Shown: positions 35,429 to 44,806, counted from the stretch's first letter. The stretch is 64,000 bases of DNA from Hydrogenophaga sp. RAC07 (GCF_001713375.1 NZ_CP016449.1:1550001-1614000); one strand, 5' to 3'. Numbers and translations: made by a program. Notes: generated by a model from the letters alone, not told the origin.

Positions 35429-36625
35429 TCAGACCACCTTGGCGATCGACTGGCAAACGTAGTCGATGTTCTTGCTGTTGAGCGCTGCCACGCACATGCG
35501 GCCGGTGTCGGTGCCGTAAACGCCGAACTCGCTGCGAAGGCGCACCATCTGGTCTTTGTTCAGGCCGGAATAGCTGAACATGCCGATCTGGCTGGTGATG
35601 AAGCCCATGTCCTGCTTCACGCCGGCGGCCTTGAGCCCGTCCACCAGCTTCTGGCGCATGGCCTTGATACGCACGCGCATCTCGCCCAGTTCTTTTTCCC
35701 ACAGCGCGCGCAGCTCGGGGTTGTTGAGCACGGCCGCCACCACGGCGCCGCCGTGGATGGGTGGGTTGGAGTAGTTGGTGCGGATGGCGATCTTGAGCTG
35801 GGACAGCACGCGCGACGCTTCTTCGGCACTCTCGCACAGCACCGACAAGGCGCCCACGCGCTCGCCGTAGAGGCTGAAGCTCTTGGAGAACGAAGTCGAG
35901 ACGAAAAACACCAGGCCGGCGGCGACGAACTTGGCGATCACGGCGCCGTCTTCGGCAATGCCGTGGCCGAAGCCCTGGTAGGCCATGTCGAGGAACGGGG
36001 TGAGGTTGCGAGCTTTCACGACCGCAATCACCTGGTCCCACTGCTCGGGAGTGATGTCGTAGCCGGTGGGGTTGTGGCAGCAGGCGTGCAGCACAACGAT
36101 GGTGCCGGGCGCGGCCGCGTTCAGGCTGGCCAGCATGGCGTCGAAATTCACGCCGCGCTTTTCAGCGTCGTAGTAGGCGTAGGTGCCCACGGTGAAGCCT
36201 GCGTTGGTGAAGAGGGCTCGGTGGTTTTCCCAGCTCGGATCGCTGATCAACACGGTGGCATCCGGGTTCAGGCGTTTCAAAAAATCGGCGCCGATCTTCA
36301 GGCCGCCTGTGCCGCCGATGGCCTGCACGGTGGCCACCCGGCCGGACTTCACGGGCTCCGAATCCACGCCGAACACCAGACCTTTGACCGCGGCGTCGTA
36401 GGCGGCGATGCCGTCGATGGGGAGGTAGCCACGCGCAGTGGGCTTGTCCATCATGGTTTTTTCAGCGCTTTGCACGCACTGCAGCAGCGGCAGCTTGCCG
36501 TTGTCGTCGAAATACACACCCACGCCCAGGTTCACTTTGTTGGGGTTGACGTCGGCGGCAAACTGTTCGTTCAGACCCAGAATCGGGTCGCGCGGCGCCA
36601 TTTCGACGGCGGTGAAGAGGGACAT
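35429..36625 (-). CDS. Aromatic amino acid/aspartate aminotransferase (class I, AspC/TyrB type)
   Basis: 398 residues from the ATG at 36625; MSLFTAVEMAPRDPILGLNE is the typical start of this group. PLP site: the lysine lies in STSFSKSFSLYGERVGAL, with LHACCHNPTGYD and the NPP-type loop upstream. It exchanges amino groups between Asp, Tyr or Phe and 2-oxoglutarate; I cannot separate TyrB from AspC by eye. Transcribed alone on the minus strand with a strong terminator at 35385. Confidence 0.92.
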   Translation of the reverse strand: MSLFTAVEMAPRDPILGLNEQFAADVNPNKVNLGVGVYFDDNGKLPLLQCVQSAEKTMMDKPTARGYLPIDGIAAYDAAVKGLVFGVDSEPVKSGRVATVQAIGGTGGLKIGADFLKRLNPDATVLISDPSWENHRALFTNAGFTVGTYAYYDAEKRGVNFDAMLASLNAAAPGTIVVLHACCHNPTGYDITPEQWDQVIAVVKARNLTPFLDMAYQGFGHGIAEDGAVIAKFVAAGLVFFVSTSFSKSFSLYGERVGALSVLCESAEEASRVLSQLKIAIRTNYSNPPIHGGAVVAAVLNNPELRALWEKELGEMRVRIKAMRQKLVDGLKAAGVKQDMGFITSQIGMFSYSGLNKDQMVRLRSEFGVYGTDTGRMCVAALNSKNIDYVCQSIAKVV

Positions 36626-36879
36626 GCTGAGTTTCCTGAAGGTTGGAGGGCGGGGCAACCCGGGATTTTAATCGGCGGGTCCTTGCCAGCATGCGGCAAC
36701 GGTGTGCGTTGGTGCGGCAGCGCGCATAAGGACAAGTAAATTTGCTGTAGTGTGCGACCCTCCTCACTTTGGGCACTTCGTCACACATTGCGGGTAGTCA
36801 TGCCCTGGGGGTGTGCGGTATATTCAAAAAGACCGTTAACTTTTATTAACATTTGACCGTGCTTTTGAGGACCAGGACC
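36626..36879 (+). promoter_or_regulatory. Intergenic region upstream of the XrtA polysaccharide cluster
   Basis: 254 bp between divergent genes. It includes an inverted repeat GTTAA-N6-TTAAC (36835-36850) in an AT-rich patch 30 bp before the first eps gene, and a repeated GACCGT (36831 and 36855). These are candidate regulator sites. A sigma-54 promoter is expected for XrtA clusters that use PrsK/PrsR, but I found no convincing GG-N10-GC match with flanking consensus. Confidence 0.4.
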
Positions 36880-37515
36880 ATGCAAAAACATACTTCAGAA
36901 CTCATCCGCACCCTGGCTCGCGGTACCGCTTTGGTGGCCCTGGTGTTGGGTGCGGTGGGTTGTGCCACCCAGAACGCCAGCCCTCCAGCGCCGACCACGG
37001 CAGCCAGCGCCACCTACGAATACAAGGTCGGACCTGGTGACACCCTGAACATCAACGTCTGGCGCAATCCCGAGCTGTCCTCCACCGTGCCGGTGCGCCC
37101 CGACGGCAAGGTCTCCACCCCGCTGGTGGACGAGCTGGTTGCCCAGGGCAAGACGCCCACCGAAATCGCCCGTGATGTGGAAAAGGCCCTCGGCAAGTTC
37201 GTGCGCGACCCGGTCGTCACCGTCATCGTCACCAATTTCGTGGGCCCTTACAGCGAACAGATCCGTGTGGTGGGTGAAGCCGCCAAGCCGCAGTTCCTGC
37301 CGTACAAGCAGAAGATGACCGTGATGGACGTGATGATTGCCGTGGGCGGCCTCACCGAGTTTGCCGATGGCAACAAGGCCACCATCATTCGCGCCAGCGA
37401 GAACAACAAGCGCTATGGCGTGCGTCTGCAAGACCTGGTCAAGCGCGGCGACATCTCTGCCAACGTTGAGATGCTGCCTGGCGACATCCTGATCATTCCT
37501 CAGGGCTGGTTCTGA
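36880..37515 (+). CDS. XrtA-associated polysaccharide export lipoprotein (Wza family)
   Basis: 211 residues from the ATG at 36880 (AGGACCAGGACC upstream). A lipoprotein signal ends in LGAVGC, followed by a Pro/Thr-rich linker. The poly-export domain begins YEYKVGPGDTLNINVWRNPELS (in two parts) and the SLBB-like portion ends in MLPGDILIIPQGWF. It forms the outer-membrane exit for polysaccharide. It is the first gene of the exosortase A-associated exopolysaccharide cluster; a hairpin with a T-rich tract follows it. Confidence 0.92.
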   Translation: MQKHTSELIRTLARGTALVALVLGAVGCATQNASPPAPTTAASATYEYKVGPGDTLNINVWRNPELSSTVPVRPDGKVSTPLVDELVAQGKTPTEIARDVEKALGKFVRDPVVTVIVTNFVGPYSEQIRVVGEAAKPQFLPYKQKMTVMDVMIAVGGLTEFADGNKATIIRASENNKRYGVRLQDLVKRGDISANVEMLPGDILIIPQGWF

Positions 37516-37534
37516 TCCCGCGCCTCTTGAGCTG

Positions 37535-37575
37535 ACCACCGCCGCCCTGCGCACGGTGGTTTCTTTTTCTTTTTG
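37535..37575 (+). terminator. Terminator-like hairpin inside the eps operon (possible attenuator)
   Basis: ACCACCG (37535-37541) and CGGTGGT (37554-37560) form a 7-bp stem, followed by a T-rich run (37561-37574, 11 T of 14). It lies between the export gene and the chain-length gene, 22 bp before the latter's ATG, so partial termination could set the ratio of the first gene to the rest. Confidence 0.6.
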
Positions 37576-37596
37576 CTGTCACCCACAGTTGCTTGC

Positions 37597-39156
37597 ATGC
37601 AAGACCTCATTGATCAAATAACGACCTTCTTGCGGGGGATGTGGAAGTACCGCCGCCTCGGCGTGCTGGTCGCATGGCTGGTGGCCGCTGCCACGGCCAC
37701 TGTGATTTTCATGATGCCCGACCGCTATGAGGCATCGGCTCGTGTCTATGTGGACACGCAGTCCATCCTGCGGCCCCTGATGTCCGGTCTGGCTGTTCAG
37801 CCCAACATCGAGCAGCAGGTCACCATGCTCAGCCGCACCCTGATCAGCCGGCCGACGGTGGAAAAACTCATTCGCATGGCCGATCTGGACCTGGGCGCCA
37901 AGACCAAGGAGCAACAGGAAGAGCTCATCACCCAGGTGACGCAGTCGCTGGCCATCCGCTCCACCGGCCGCGACAACCTCTACACCCTGTCCTACCGCGG
38001 CGAAAGTCCCGACAAGGCGCTGCGTGTCGTGCAGTCGCTCATGACGATCTTTGTGGAGTCCAGCCTGGGCGACTCCAAGACCGACTCGGACGCGGCCCGC
38101 CGCTTCATTGAAGACCAGATCAAGAACTATGAGGCCCGGCTGACGGAAGCCGAAACACGACTCAAGGACTTCCGCCTGCGCAACCTCGATCTTCAGACCC
38201 AGGGTGGCATGGACATGGCCGGGCGCATGACGGAGATCGTCAACACCCTGAACCAGGCCAAACTGGAATTGCGCGAAGCCGAAAGCGCCCGCGAAGCCGC
38301 ACGGCGCCAGCTCGACCAGGCGCGCGCCGCGCAGCGCGCCACGCCAGCCGCCGGTGGCGGCCCCTCGTTTGCAACGCCCGAGCTCGACGCCCGGATCGAC
38401 CCGCTCAAACGCAACCTCGACAGCTTGCTGCAGCGATTCACCGAGCAGCACCCCGACGTGGTCAACACGCGCCGCCTGATCAAGGAGCTGGAAGAGCAGA
38501 AGCGCAAGGAAGTGGCCGAGCTGCAGCGCGCAGCGGCGGCCAATCCCGGCCAGCCGTCCATGGAATCCAACCCCGCCTTGTTCGAGCTCTCGCGCATCAA
38601 CTCGGCGGCCGAGGTGCAGGTGGCTTCGCTGCGCGCCCGCGTGGCCGAATTCGAGTCGCGCGCCACCCGTGCACGCGAACTGATGCGGGCCGCTCCGCAG
38701 ATCGAAGCCGAACAGGCACAGCTGAACCGCGACTACGAAATCAACCGCAAGAACTACGAAGACCTGGTGGCGCGGCGCGAGTCCATCACCATGAGTGGTG
38801 AGCTGGAAAGCGCCTCCAGCCTGGCCGACTTCCGCGTGATCGATCCACCCCGTGCCGAGCCCAAGCCGGTGGCTCCCAACCGTATTCTGCTGATGCCGCT
38901 GGCCTTGTTGGCCGCGCTGGCCGCCGGCCTGGGCTTCACCTTCCTGATGAGCCAGGTCCGCCCGGTGTTCTTTGATGCGAATTCGCTGCGCTCGGCCACC
39001 GACATGCCCTTGCTGGGCGTGGTCACCCTGGTCAAGCACGACGCCTTGCGCCAGCGGGAACGCCGCAGCCTGATGCGTTTTGCCGCTTCCGTGTTGGCCC
39101 TGGTGGTCGTGTTTGTGATCGGTATCGCGGTGATGTCCTACCGCGCCGGTCTTTGA
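37597..39156 (+). CDS. XrtA-associated polysaccharide chain-length determinant (Wzz/GumC family)
   Basis: 519 residues from the ATG at 37597; a TTG 24 bp upstream is an alternative. Membrane helix about 24-44, a long periplasmic coiled-coil region (about 150-385, with LDQARAAQRA and LEEQKRKEVAEL), and membrane helices near the C-terminus (about 430-450 and 495-515). This architecture belongs to the polysaccharide copolymerases that control chain length with the neighbouring tyrosine kinase. The kinase domain is not fused; it is the next gene. Confidence 0.92.
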   Translation: MQDLIDQITTFLRGMWKYRRLGVLVAWLVAAATATVIFMMPDRYEASARVYVDTQSILRPLMSGLAVQPNIEQQVTMLSRTLISRPTVEKLIRMADLDLGAKTKEQQEELITQVTQSLAIRSTGRDNLYTLSYRGESPDKALRVVQSLMTIFVESSLGDSKTDSDAARRFIEDQIKNYEARLTEAETRLKDFRLRNLDLQTQGGMDMAGRMTEIVNTLNQAKLELREAESAREAARRQLDQARAAQRATPAAGGGPSFATPELDARIDPLKRNLDSLLQRFTEQHPDVVNTRRLIKELEEQKRKEVAELQRAAAANPGQPSMESNPALFELSRINSAAEVQVASLRARVAEFESRATRARELMRAAPQIEAEQAQLNRDYEINRKNYEDLVARRESITMSGELESASSLADFRVIDPPRAEPKPVAPNRILLMPLALLAALAAGLGFTFLMSQVRPVFFDANSLRSATDMPLLGVVTLVKHDALRQRERRSLMRFAASVLALVVVFVIGIAVMSYRAGL

Positions 39157-39171
39157 AGGTGATTGCCCATC

Positions 39172-40143
39172 ATGTCCAGTCTCATTGAAAAGGCCGCCCA
39201 GCGGCTCGAGCAGTTGCGCCAGGCGGGTGCCGACATTCCGGCCGATGCTCCTGCCCCGGTTGATGTGCCCGCCAAAGCGGCCGCCGTGCCTTCCAACGCC
39301 GCCGTGCAGGCTCGCGCGGTGCCCTCCGAAGCCCACGCGCCCGACAGCATCCAGTCCAAAGCGGTTCAGATGGACCTGGAGACGCTGCGCGTGGCCGGTT
39401 TCGTGACGCCCAATGCACCCCGTTCCCCGATTGCCGACCAGTTCCGCGTGATCAAACGCCCTTTGCTGGCCAACGCCACAGGCAAGGGCGCAGCGCCCGT
39501 GCCCAACGGCAACCTGATCATGGTCACCAGCGCCATGCCTGGTGAAGGCAAGAGTTTCACCGCCATCAACCTGGCCATGAGCATTGCCATGGAACTGGAC
39601 TACCGCGTGTTGCTCGTGGACGCCGACGTGGCCCGGCCTTCCTTGCGCCAGGCGTTGGGGCTGGCCGCCGGACCCGGGCTGCTCGATTTGCTGATCGACA
39701 GGAAGACCCAGATGTCGGACGTCTTGCTGCGCACCAACGTGGACAAACTCAGCGTGCTGCTCAGCGGCACGCCGCACCCGCGCGCTACCGAACTGCTGGC
39801 CAGCGACGCCATGACTTCGCTGATCGAAGAGATGGGCCAACGCTACCCTGATCGCATCATCATTTTTGATTCACCTCCATTGCTGCTGACCACCGAGGCG
39901 CGGGTTCTCGCGACCCACATGGGCCAGATCATCATGGTGGTGCAGGCGGAAAAGACCCTGCAATCGCAAGTGAAGCACGCCATGACCACCATCGAAGCCT
40001 GCCCGGTCAAACTGATGTTGCTCAACCAGGCACGTGGTGGAGATCAGGACGCTTATGGATACGGTTACGGATATGGCTACGGCTATGGTCAAACCGCCAG
40101 CCAGGCCGCCGACGCCAACGTGCCGGTGGCCGCGGCAACATGA
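39172..40143 (+). CDS. XrtA-associated tyrosine autokinase (BY-kinase, CpsD/CapB type)
   Basis: 323 residues. Walker A SAMPGEGKSFT (120-130), Walker A'/B VLLVDADVARPS (147-158), and FDSPPLLL are the bacterial tyrosine kinase set. The C-terminal tail has six Tyr-Gly units (YGYGYG...), the expected autophosphorylation cluster. It regulates the chain-length protein by its phosphorylation state. The N-terminal 85 residues are an Ala/Pro/Val-rich linker. The stop codon overlaps the next gene's start (ATGA at 40140). Confidence 0.92.
   Translation: MSSLIEKAAQRLEQLRQAGADIPADAPAPVDVPAKAAAVPSNAAVQARAVPSEAHAPDSIQSKAVQMDLETLRVAGFVTPNAPRSPIADQFRVIKRPLLANATGKGAAPVPNGNLIMVTSAMPGEGKSFTAINLAMSIAMELDYRVLLVDADVARPSLRQALGLAAGPGLLDLLIDRKTQMSDVLLRTNVDKLSVLLSGTPHPRATELLASDAMTSLIEEMGQRYPDRIIIFDSPPLLLTTEARVLATHMGQIIMVVQAEKTLQSQVKHAMTTIEACPVKLMLLNQARGGDQDAYGYGYGYGYGYGQTASQAADANVPVAAAT
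40054..40089 (+). repeat. Tyr-Gly tandem repeat in kinase tail
   Basis: 36 bp coding for six Tyr-Gly dipeptides using mixed codons (TAT/TAC and GGA/GGT/GGC), so the DNA is less repetitive than the protein. It provides the tyrosine cluster of the autokinase. Confidence 0.8.
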
Positions 40144-41732
40144 ATCGCAGCAGCAGGACGCACGCCGTGAAGACCCGCAGCATGACCGTGCCTTCCGCCC
40201 TCGCTCAGCGTTCTGCCGTGTTCGCACTGGGTGCCCTGGCCGCCGCTGCCCTGGGCACGGTGGCGCATGCGCAGGACAGCGTCAACGCCGTGGATGCGCC
40301 CGGCCCCAAGCCCTCCATCTGGATCGAACGCCGGGTCACGGTGGGGCAGACCTTGTCCACCAACGGCAACCTGTCCACCAACGGGCGAAGCGAGCAGACC
40401 ACCGAAGTGACTCCCGGCATCCGCGCGGTGTTCAACACACCTCGCGTGCAAGGCTTCATTGACTATTCGCTGAGCGCCTTGTTCTACGCGCAGGGCACCT
40501 CGGGCAACCAGTTCCGCAACGCGCTCAACGCCAACGCCAAGGTCAACGCCTGGGACAACCGGGCTTTCATCGACTTGTCGGGTGTGGTGTCCAACCAGGC
40601 CATCTCCGCCTTTGGCCCGCGGTCGGTCAACGGCCGGTCCGACACCAACCAGTCCGAAACCGCCAGCTTCCGTTTTTCGCCCTACCTGCGCGGCAGCTTC
40701 GCCGGCGACACCGACTACGAACTGCGCTACAGCCTGCAGACCGCCGACACGGATACCGCCGCCAGGTCCGACATCACCGACCAGTCCGTCTCGGTTCGGC
40801 TGGGCAGCCGCCCCGTAGGCCAGACCCTGGGGTGGTCGTTCAATGCCTCGTCGGGCGCCACCGACTACAGCCGCGGCCGCGACACGGAGTCAAGCAGCGC
40901 ACAGGGCGGTTTGATCGTTGCCGTCTCACCGCAGCTGCAGGTGACGCTGCTCGCCGGTGTCGAGTCCAACGACATCATCACGCTGCAGAAAGAGTCGTAC
41001 AACACGGCCGGCATCAACGTGGAGTGGCGTCCCTCGCCGAACACGCGCGTGTTTGTGGGCGTTGAAGACCGCTACTTCGGCAATGGCCACAACATCGCGC
41101 TGCAGCACCGCACGGGTCAGACCTTGTGGAGCTACACCGATACCAAGGGCGTGGTCAACAACCCATTGCAAGACGGCTCTGCGACGCTCGGTACGAACTA
41201 TGAGTTCTTCGACCAGCAATACCAGCAGCTGATTCCAGACCCCATTCTTCGAGCGAGGTTTGTCAACGAGCTGTTGCGTTTCTATAACCTGCCAGCCGAC
41301 GCGGTCGCTGTTCAGAATTTCCTGAGTTCATCGGCCACGCTCGACCGGGTGCAGCGCCTCTCGGTCGCGCTGTCGGGCATTCGCAGCGTCTGGACGCTCT
41401 CGGTCTTTCGCAGCGACTCCAGCCGCCTGGACACGATTGTCAGCAACGGTGACGACTTCGACTTCAACACCGACATCGAACAACAGGGCTGGAGCCTGAA
41501 CTACGCGCACCGCCTGACCCCGCGGACATCGCTCAACGCCGGCTTGACCAACCAGAAGAGCTTCGGCAGTTCCGGCCTCAAACTCCGATCCACCACGGCC
41601 TCTGTCGGCCTGGGCACCCGCCTGAGTCGCCGCACCTCTGCCAGCGTCCAGCTGCAGCGCGGCAATTACAACGGCTCCACCGGTTCCTACAACGACACCG
41701 CCATCTCGGGTTTCATCACCCACCGGTTCTGA
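40140..41732 (+). CDS. XrtA-associated outer-membrane beta-barrel protein (TIGR03016-type)
   Basis: 530 residues with a signal peptide ending in GTVAHAQ (about residue 45). The mature protein has alternating aromatic/polar strands and ends in GFITHRF with a terminal Phe, the outer-membrane barrel signature. Genes of this kind occupy this position in exosortase A clusters and were named PEP-CTERM system-associated. The likely role is an outer-membrane channel or secretion partner for the polysaccharide; the exact role is not established to my knowledge. Confidence 0.85.
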   Translation: MNRSSRTHAVKTRSMTVPSALAQRSAVFALGALAAAALGTVAHAQDSVNAVDAPGPKPSIWIERRVTVGQTLSTNGNLSTNGRSEQTTEVTPGIRAVFNTPRVQGFIDYSLSALFYAQGTSGNQFRNALNANAKVNAWDNRAFIDLSGVVSNQAISAFGPRSVNGRSDTNQSETASFRFSPYLRGSFAGDTDYELRYSLQTADTDTAARSDITDQSVSVRLGSRPVGQTLGWSFNASSGATDYSRGRDTESSSAQGGLIVAVSPQLQVTLLAGVESNDIITLQKESYNTAGINVEWRPSPNTRVFVGVEDRYFGNGHNIALQHRTGQTLWSYTDTKGVVNNPLQDGSATLGTNYEFFDQQYQQLIPDPILRARFVNELLRFYNLPADAVAVQNFLSSSATLDRVQRLSVALSGIRSVWTLSVFRSDSSRLDTIVSNGDDFDFNTDIEQQGWSLNYAHRLTPRTSLNAGLTNQKSFGSSGLKLRSTTASVGLGTRLSRRTSASVQLQRGNYNGSTGSYNDTAISGFITHRF

Positions 41733-41735
41733 TCC

Positions 41736-42866
41736 ATGTACGAAGCCTTCTACGGGCTGAGCAGCAAGCCTTTCCAGCTCAACCCAGACCCCCGCTTTTA
41801 TTACAGCAGCAAGCCGCACCGGCGGGCGCGCTCCTACCTCGTCTACGGCGTCATGCGCGGCGAGGGCTTCATTGTCATCACCGGTGAGGTGGGGGCCGGC
41901 AAGACCACCATCGTTCGCGACCTGCTCGACAGCTTGGAAAACGGTTCGGTGGTGGCTGCGCACCTGGTGAGCACCCAGCTCGGCGCTGAAGACGCGCTCA
42001 AGCTGGTGTGCGCCGCGTTCGGCGTGCCGGTGCGCGGCACCGGCAAGGCCGACATGCTGATGGCGCTCGAAGCCTTCTTCATCACCCAGACCACGCAGGG
42101 CAAACGCTGCCTGCTGATCGTGGATGAAGCGCAGAACCTGCAGCCGCTGGCGGTGGAAGAGCTGCGCATGCTCTCCAATTTCCAGTTTGGTGACCAGGCC
42201 TTGCTGCAGACCTTTCTGGTGGGCCAGCCCGAGTTCCGCGAGATCCTGCAAGGCCCGAGCATGCTGCAGCTGCGCCAGCGCATCACCGCGCGTTGCCACC
42301 TGGGCCCGCTCGACGAAGAAGACACCCGCGCCTATGTGGAGCACCGCCTCAAGTGCGCGGGCGCCACCGACAAGCCGACGTTCGAGCCCGCCATCTTCCC
42401 CGCGCTGTTTCAGCACTCGGGCGGCATTCCGCGGCGCATCAACACCTTGTGCGACCGGCTGCTGCTGCTGGGCTACCTTTCCGAAATGACGCACCTCACG
42501 CTGGACGCACTCAACGAGGTGGTGGCCGAAATGCAGGTGGAGAACTCGGTGGCGCCTTCTCGCGTGGCTGAAGACCAGGAGCGCTGGGCGCACCTGCCCA
42601 ACGCCGGTGCCAGCGTCGCCCCCACCTGGCTGAACGACGACATGGATCTCTCGGAACTGTCACTCGACCCCCATCTGGTGGAAGGCATGAGCGACCAGCT
42701 CACCCGCGTCTCGGCCGAGCAGCTCAGCACGCGCCTGTTGCGCATGGAGCGCAGCGTGCTGCGCCAGGAACGCATCAGCCTGGAGATCCTGAGTTCGCTC
42801 AAGAAGATCGTGGCCGCCGCCCGCAAGCCCCGCGCCGCAGGCCCCACCACCGACCTGCCCAAGTGA
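41736..42866 (+). CDS. XrtA-associated AAA ATPase (ExeA-like, TIGR03015-type)
   Basis: 376 residues. P-loop GEVGAGKTT (50-58), Walker B LLIVDEAQNL (about 127-136), and an arginine-rich sensor region (RQRITARC). The start MYEAFYGLSSKPFQLNPDP is the usual one for ExeA/GspA-like ATPases. The C-terminal quarter (about 270-376) is predicted coiled coil. It starts 3 bp after the barrel gene and is likely a helper of secretion or assembly in the XrtA system. The next gene begins at the stop codon. Confidence 0.9.
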   Translation: MYEAFYGLSSKPFQLNPDPRFYYSSKPHRRARSYLVYGVMRGEGFIVITGEVGAGKTTIVRDLLDSLENGSVVAAHLVSTQLGAEDALKLVCAAFGVPVRGTGKADMLMALEAFFITQTTQGKRCLLIVDEAQNLQPLAVEELRMLSNFQFGDQALLQTFLVGQPEFREILQGPSMLQLRQRITARCHLGPLDEEDTRAYVEHRLKCAGATDKPTFEPAIFPALFQHSGGIPRRINTLCDRLLLLGYLSEMTHLTLDALNEVVAEMQVENSVAPSRVAEDQERWAHLPNAGASVAPTWLNDDMDLSELSLDPHLVEGMSDQLTRVSAEQLSTRLLRMERSVLRQERISLEILSSLKKIVAAARKPRAAGPTTDLPK

Positions 42867-42871
42867 CCCCC

Positions 42872-43750
42872 ATGCTCACCCGCGCTCCCATCACCAATGC
42901 CCTGACGATCGACGTCGAAGACTACTTTCAGGTCTCCGCGTTTGCGCCCCACATCGACCGTGCCGACTGGGACAAGCGTGAATGCCGCGTCGAGCACAAC
43001 ATCGACCGCATCCTCAAGCTGCTGGACGACAAGCACACCAAGGCCACCTTCTTCACGCTGGGCTGGGTGGCCGAGCGTTACCCGAACATGGTGCGCCGCA
43101 TCGTGGCCGAAGGCCACGAACTCGCCAGCCACGGCTATGGCCACCAACGCGCGTCCGACCTCACCGAGACCGAGTTCTTCCACGACGTGTCACACGCCAA
43201 GGCCTTGCTCGAAGAAATCGGGGGCACCGCAGTGCAGGGCTACCGCGCGCCGAGCTTCTCCATCGGCACCGACAACCTCTGGGCACTCGACACCTTGCTG
43301 CGCGCCGGCTACCGCTACAGTTCCAGCATCTACCCCGTCAAGCACGACCACTACGGCATGCCCGACGCGCCGCGCTTCGCCCACCAGATCCGCGACGGCC
43401 TGATGGAAGTGCCGCCCACCACGCTGCGCCTGTTCAACCGCAACCTGCCTTCTGGTGGTGGAGGTTATTTCCGCCTGCTGCCCTACGCGCTGTCGCGCTG
43501 GATGCTGCAGCAGGTGAACCAGCGCGATGCCGAGTCCGCCATCTTCTATTTCCACCCCTGGGAAATCGACGCCGACCAGCCCCGTATTCCCGGCATCGAT
43601 CTGAAGACGCGCTTTCGCCACTACGTGAACATTGGCCGCACGGAACAGCGCCTGGCGCGCCTGCTTGACGATTTCCGCTGGGGCCGCATGGACGACATCT
43701 TCTTGAAGGAACGTGCACCCGATCGTTTGGCCGAGGTGACCGTTGTCTGA
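42872..43750 (+). CDS. XrtA-associated polysaccharide deacetylase
   Basis: 292 residues from the ATG at 42872; a GTG at 42863 overlapping the previous stop (GTGA) is an alternative. NodB-fold motifs: LTIDVEDYF (catalytic Asp pair), HGYGHQ with metal His residues, GYRAPSFS, and FYFHPWEID near the end. It resembles DUF3473-type deacetylases of exosortase clusters. It removes acetyl groups from the N-acetyl sugars of the exopolysaccharide. The following gene's start overlaps its end. Confidence 0.92.
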   Translation: MLTRAPITNALTIDVEDYFQVSAFAPHIDRADWDKRECRVEHNIDRILKLLDDKHTKATFFTLGWVAERYPNMVRRIVAEGHELASHGYGHQRASDLTETEFFHDVSHAKALLEEIGGTAVQGYRAPSFSIGTDNLWALDTLLRAGYRYSSSIYPVKHDHYGMPDAPRFAHQIRDGLMEVPPTTLRLFNRNLPSGGGGYFRLLPYALSRWMLQQVNQRDAESAIFYFHPWEIDADQPRIPGIDLKTRFRHYVNIGRTEQRLARLLDDFRWGRMDDIFLKERAPDRLAEVTVV

Positions 43751-44795
43751 GCGCGGCGCCTTGCACATCAAGCGCCTGGACAGCTCCCAACCCGACCAGG
43801 TCGCCCGATGGGAAGCCTTTGTGGCGGCGTGCCCCAAAGCCACGTTTTTTCACCGTGCAGGCTGGCAAACCGTCATCCGTGATGTGTTCCGGCACCCCAC
43901 GTACTTTCTCTTTGCCGAGCAGGACGGCGAGATCGTTGGCGTGTTGCCGCTCGCCCACGTGAACAGCCGCCTCTTCGGCAACGCGCTGACGGGTTTGCCC
44001 TTTGCGGTCTACGGTGGTGTGGCCACCGACTCTGAAACGGCTGCCACCGCGCTGGAAGCCGAAGCACAGCGTCTGGCGGTTGAACTGGGCACCGACCACC
44101 TGGAGTTGCGCCACACCGAGCGCCGCCACACCGACTGGCCGGTGCAGGAGCTCTATGTCACCTTCCGCAAGGCGATCCTGCCCAAGGAAGAGGACAACAT
44201 GCTGGCCATTCCGCGCAAGCAGCGCGCCATGGTGCGCAAGGGCATCAAGAACGGCCTCACCTCGCAGGTGGACAACAACGCCGACCGTTTTTTCGCGCTC
44301 TACGCCGACAACGTGCACCGCCACGGCACGCCCGCGTTTTCCAAGCGCTACTTCCAGACCTTGCTCAAGACCTTTGGCAAGGACTGCGAGGTGCTCACCG
44401 TGAGCTCTGCCGAAGGCCGGCCGCTGTCCAGCGTGATGAGTTTTTACTTTCGCGACGAGGTGTTGCCTTACTACGCGGGCGACGACGAAGCCGCGCGCGA
44501 CCTCGCCGCCAACGACTTCAAGTACTGGGAACTCATGCGCATGGCCTGCGCGCGCGGGCTCAAGGTGTTTGACTACGGCCGCAGCAAAGAGGGCACCGGC
44601 CCTTATGCGTTCAAGCGCAACTGGGGCTTTGAACCCACGCCGTTGCACTACGAATACCGCCTCTACAAGCGCGAGAGCATTCCGCAGAACAACCCGGCCA
44701 ACGCGAAGTACAAGTTGCTGATCGCCACGTGGCGCCGCATGCCGCTGGGTCTGGCCAACTGGCTCGGCCCCCACATCGTCCGCAACCTCGGCTGA
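43743..44795 (+). CDS. XrtA-associated FemAB-like acyltransferase
   Basis: 350 residues starting at a TTG that overlaps the deacetylase stop; GAGGTG lies 5 nt upstream and no nearer ATG keeps the N-terminal GNAT-like fold (HIKRLDSSQPDQVARWEAFV). The two-domain FemAB/GNAT fold is recognised from FHRAGWQTVIRDVF and FDYGRSKEGTGPYAFKRNWGF. FemAB proteins transfer amino acids from tRNA; in exosortase clusters a protein of this type modifies an amino sugar or aminoacylates the polysaccharide. Substrate unknown. Confidence 0.88.
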   Translation: MSERGALHIKRLDSSQPDQVARWEAFVAACPKATFFHRAGWQTVIRDVFRHPTYFLFAEQDGEIVGVLPLAHVNSRLFGNALTGLPFAVYGGVATDSETAATALEAEAQRLAVELGTDHLELRHTERRHTDWPVQELYVTFRKAILPKEEDNMLAIPRKQRAMVRKGIKNGLTSQVDNNADRFFALYADNVHRHGTPAFSKRYFQTLLKTFGKDCEVLTVSSAEGRPLSSVMSFYFRDEVLPYYAGDDEAARDLAANDFKYWELMRMACARGLKVFDYGRSKEGTGPYAFKRNWGFEPTPLHYEYRLYKRESIPQNNPANAKYKLLIATWRRMPLGLANWLGPHIVRNLG

Positions 44796-44806
44796 GCAGT
44801 CACACC

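Noticed and set aside
36626..36879. A sigma-54 promoter for the XrtA cluster
   Set aside because: I looked for a GG-N10-GC element with the usual flanks and found no convincing match.
37579..39840. A 753-codon open frame antisense to the chain-length and kinase genes
   Set aside because: Low-complexity His/Gly/Gln-rich translation crossing several real genes; no start signals.
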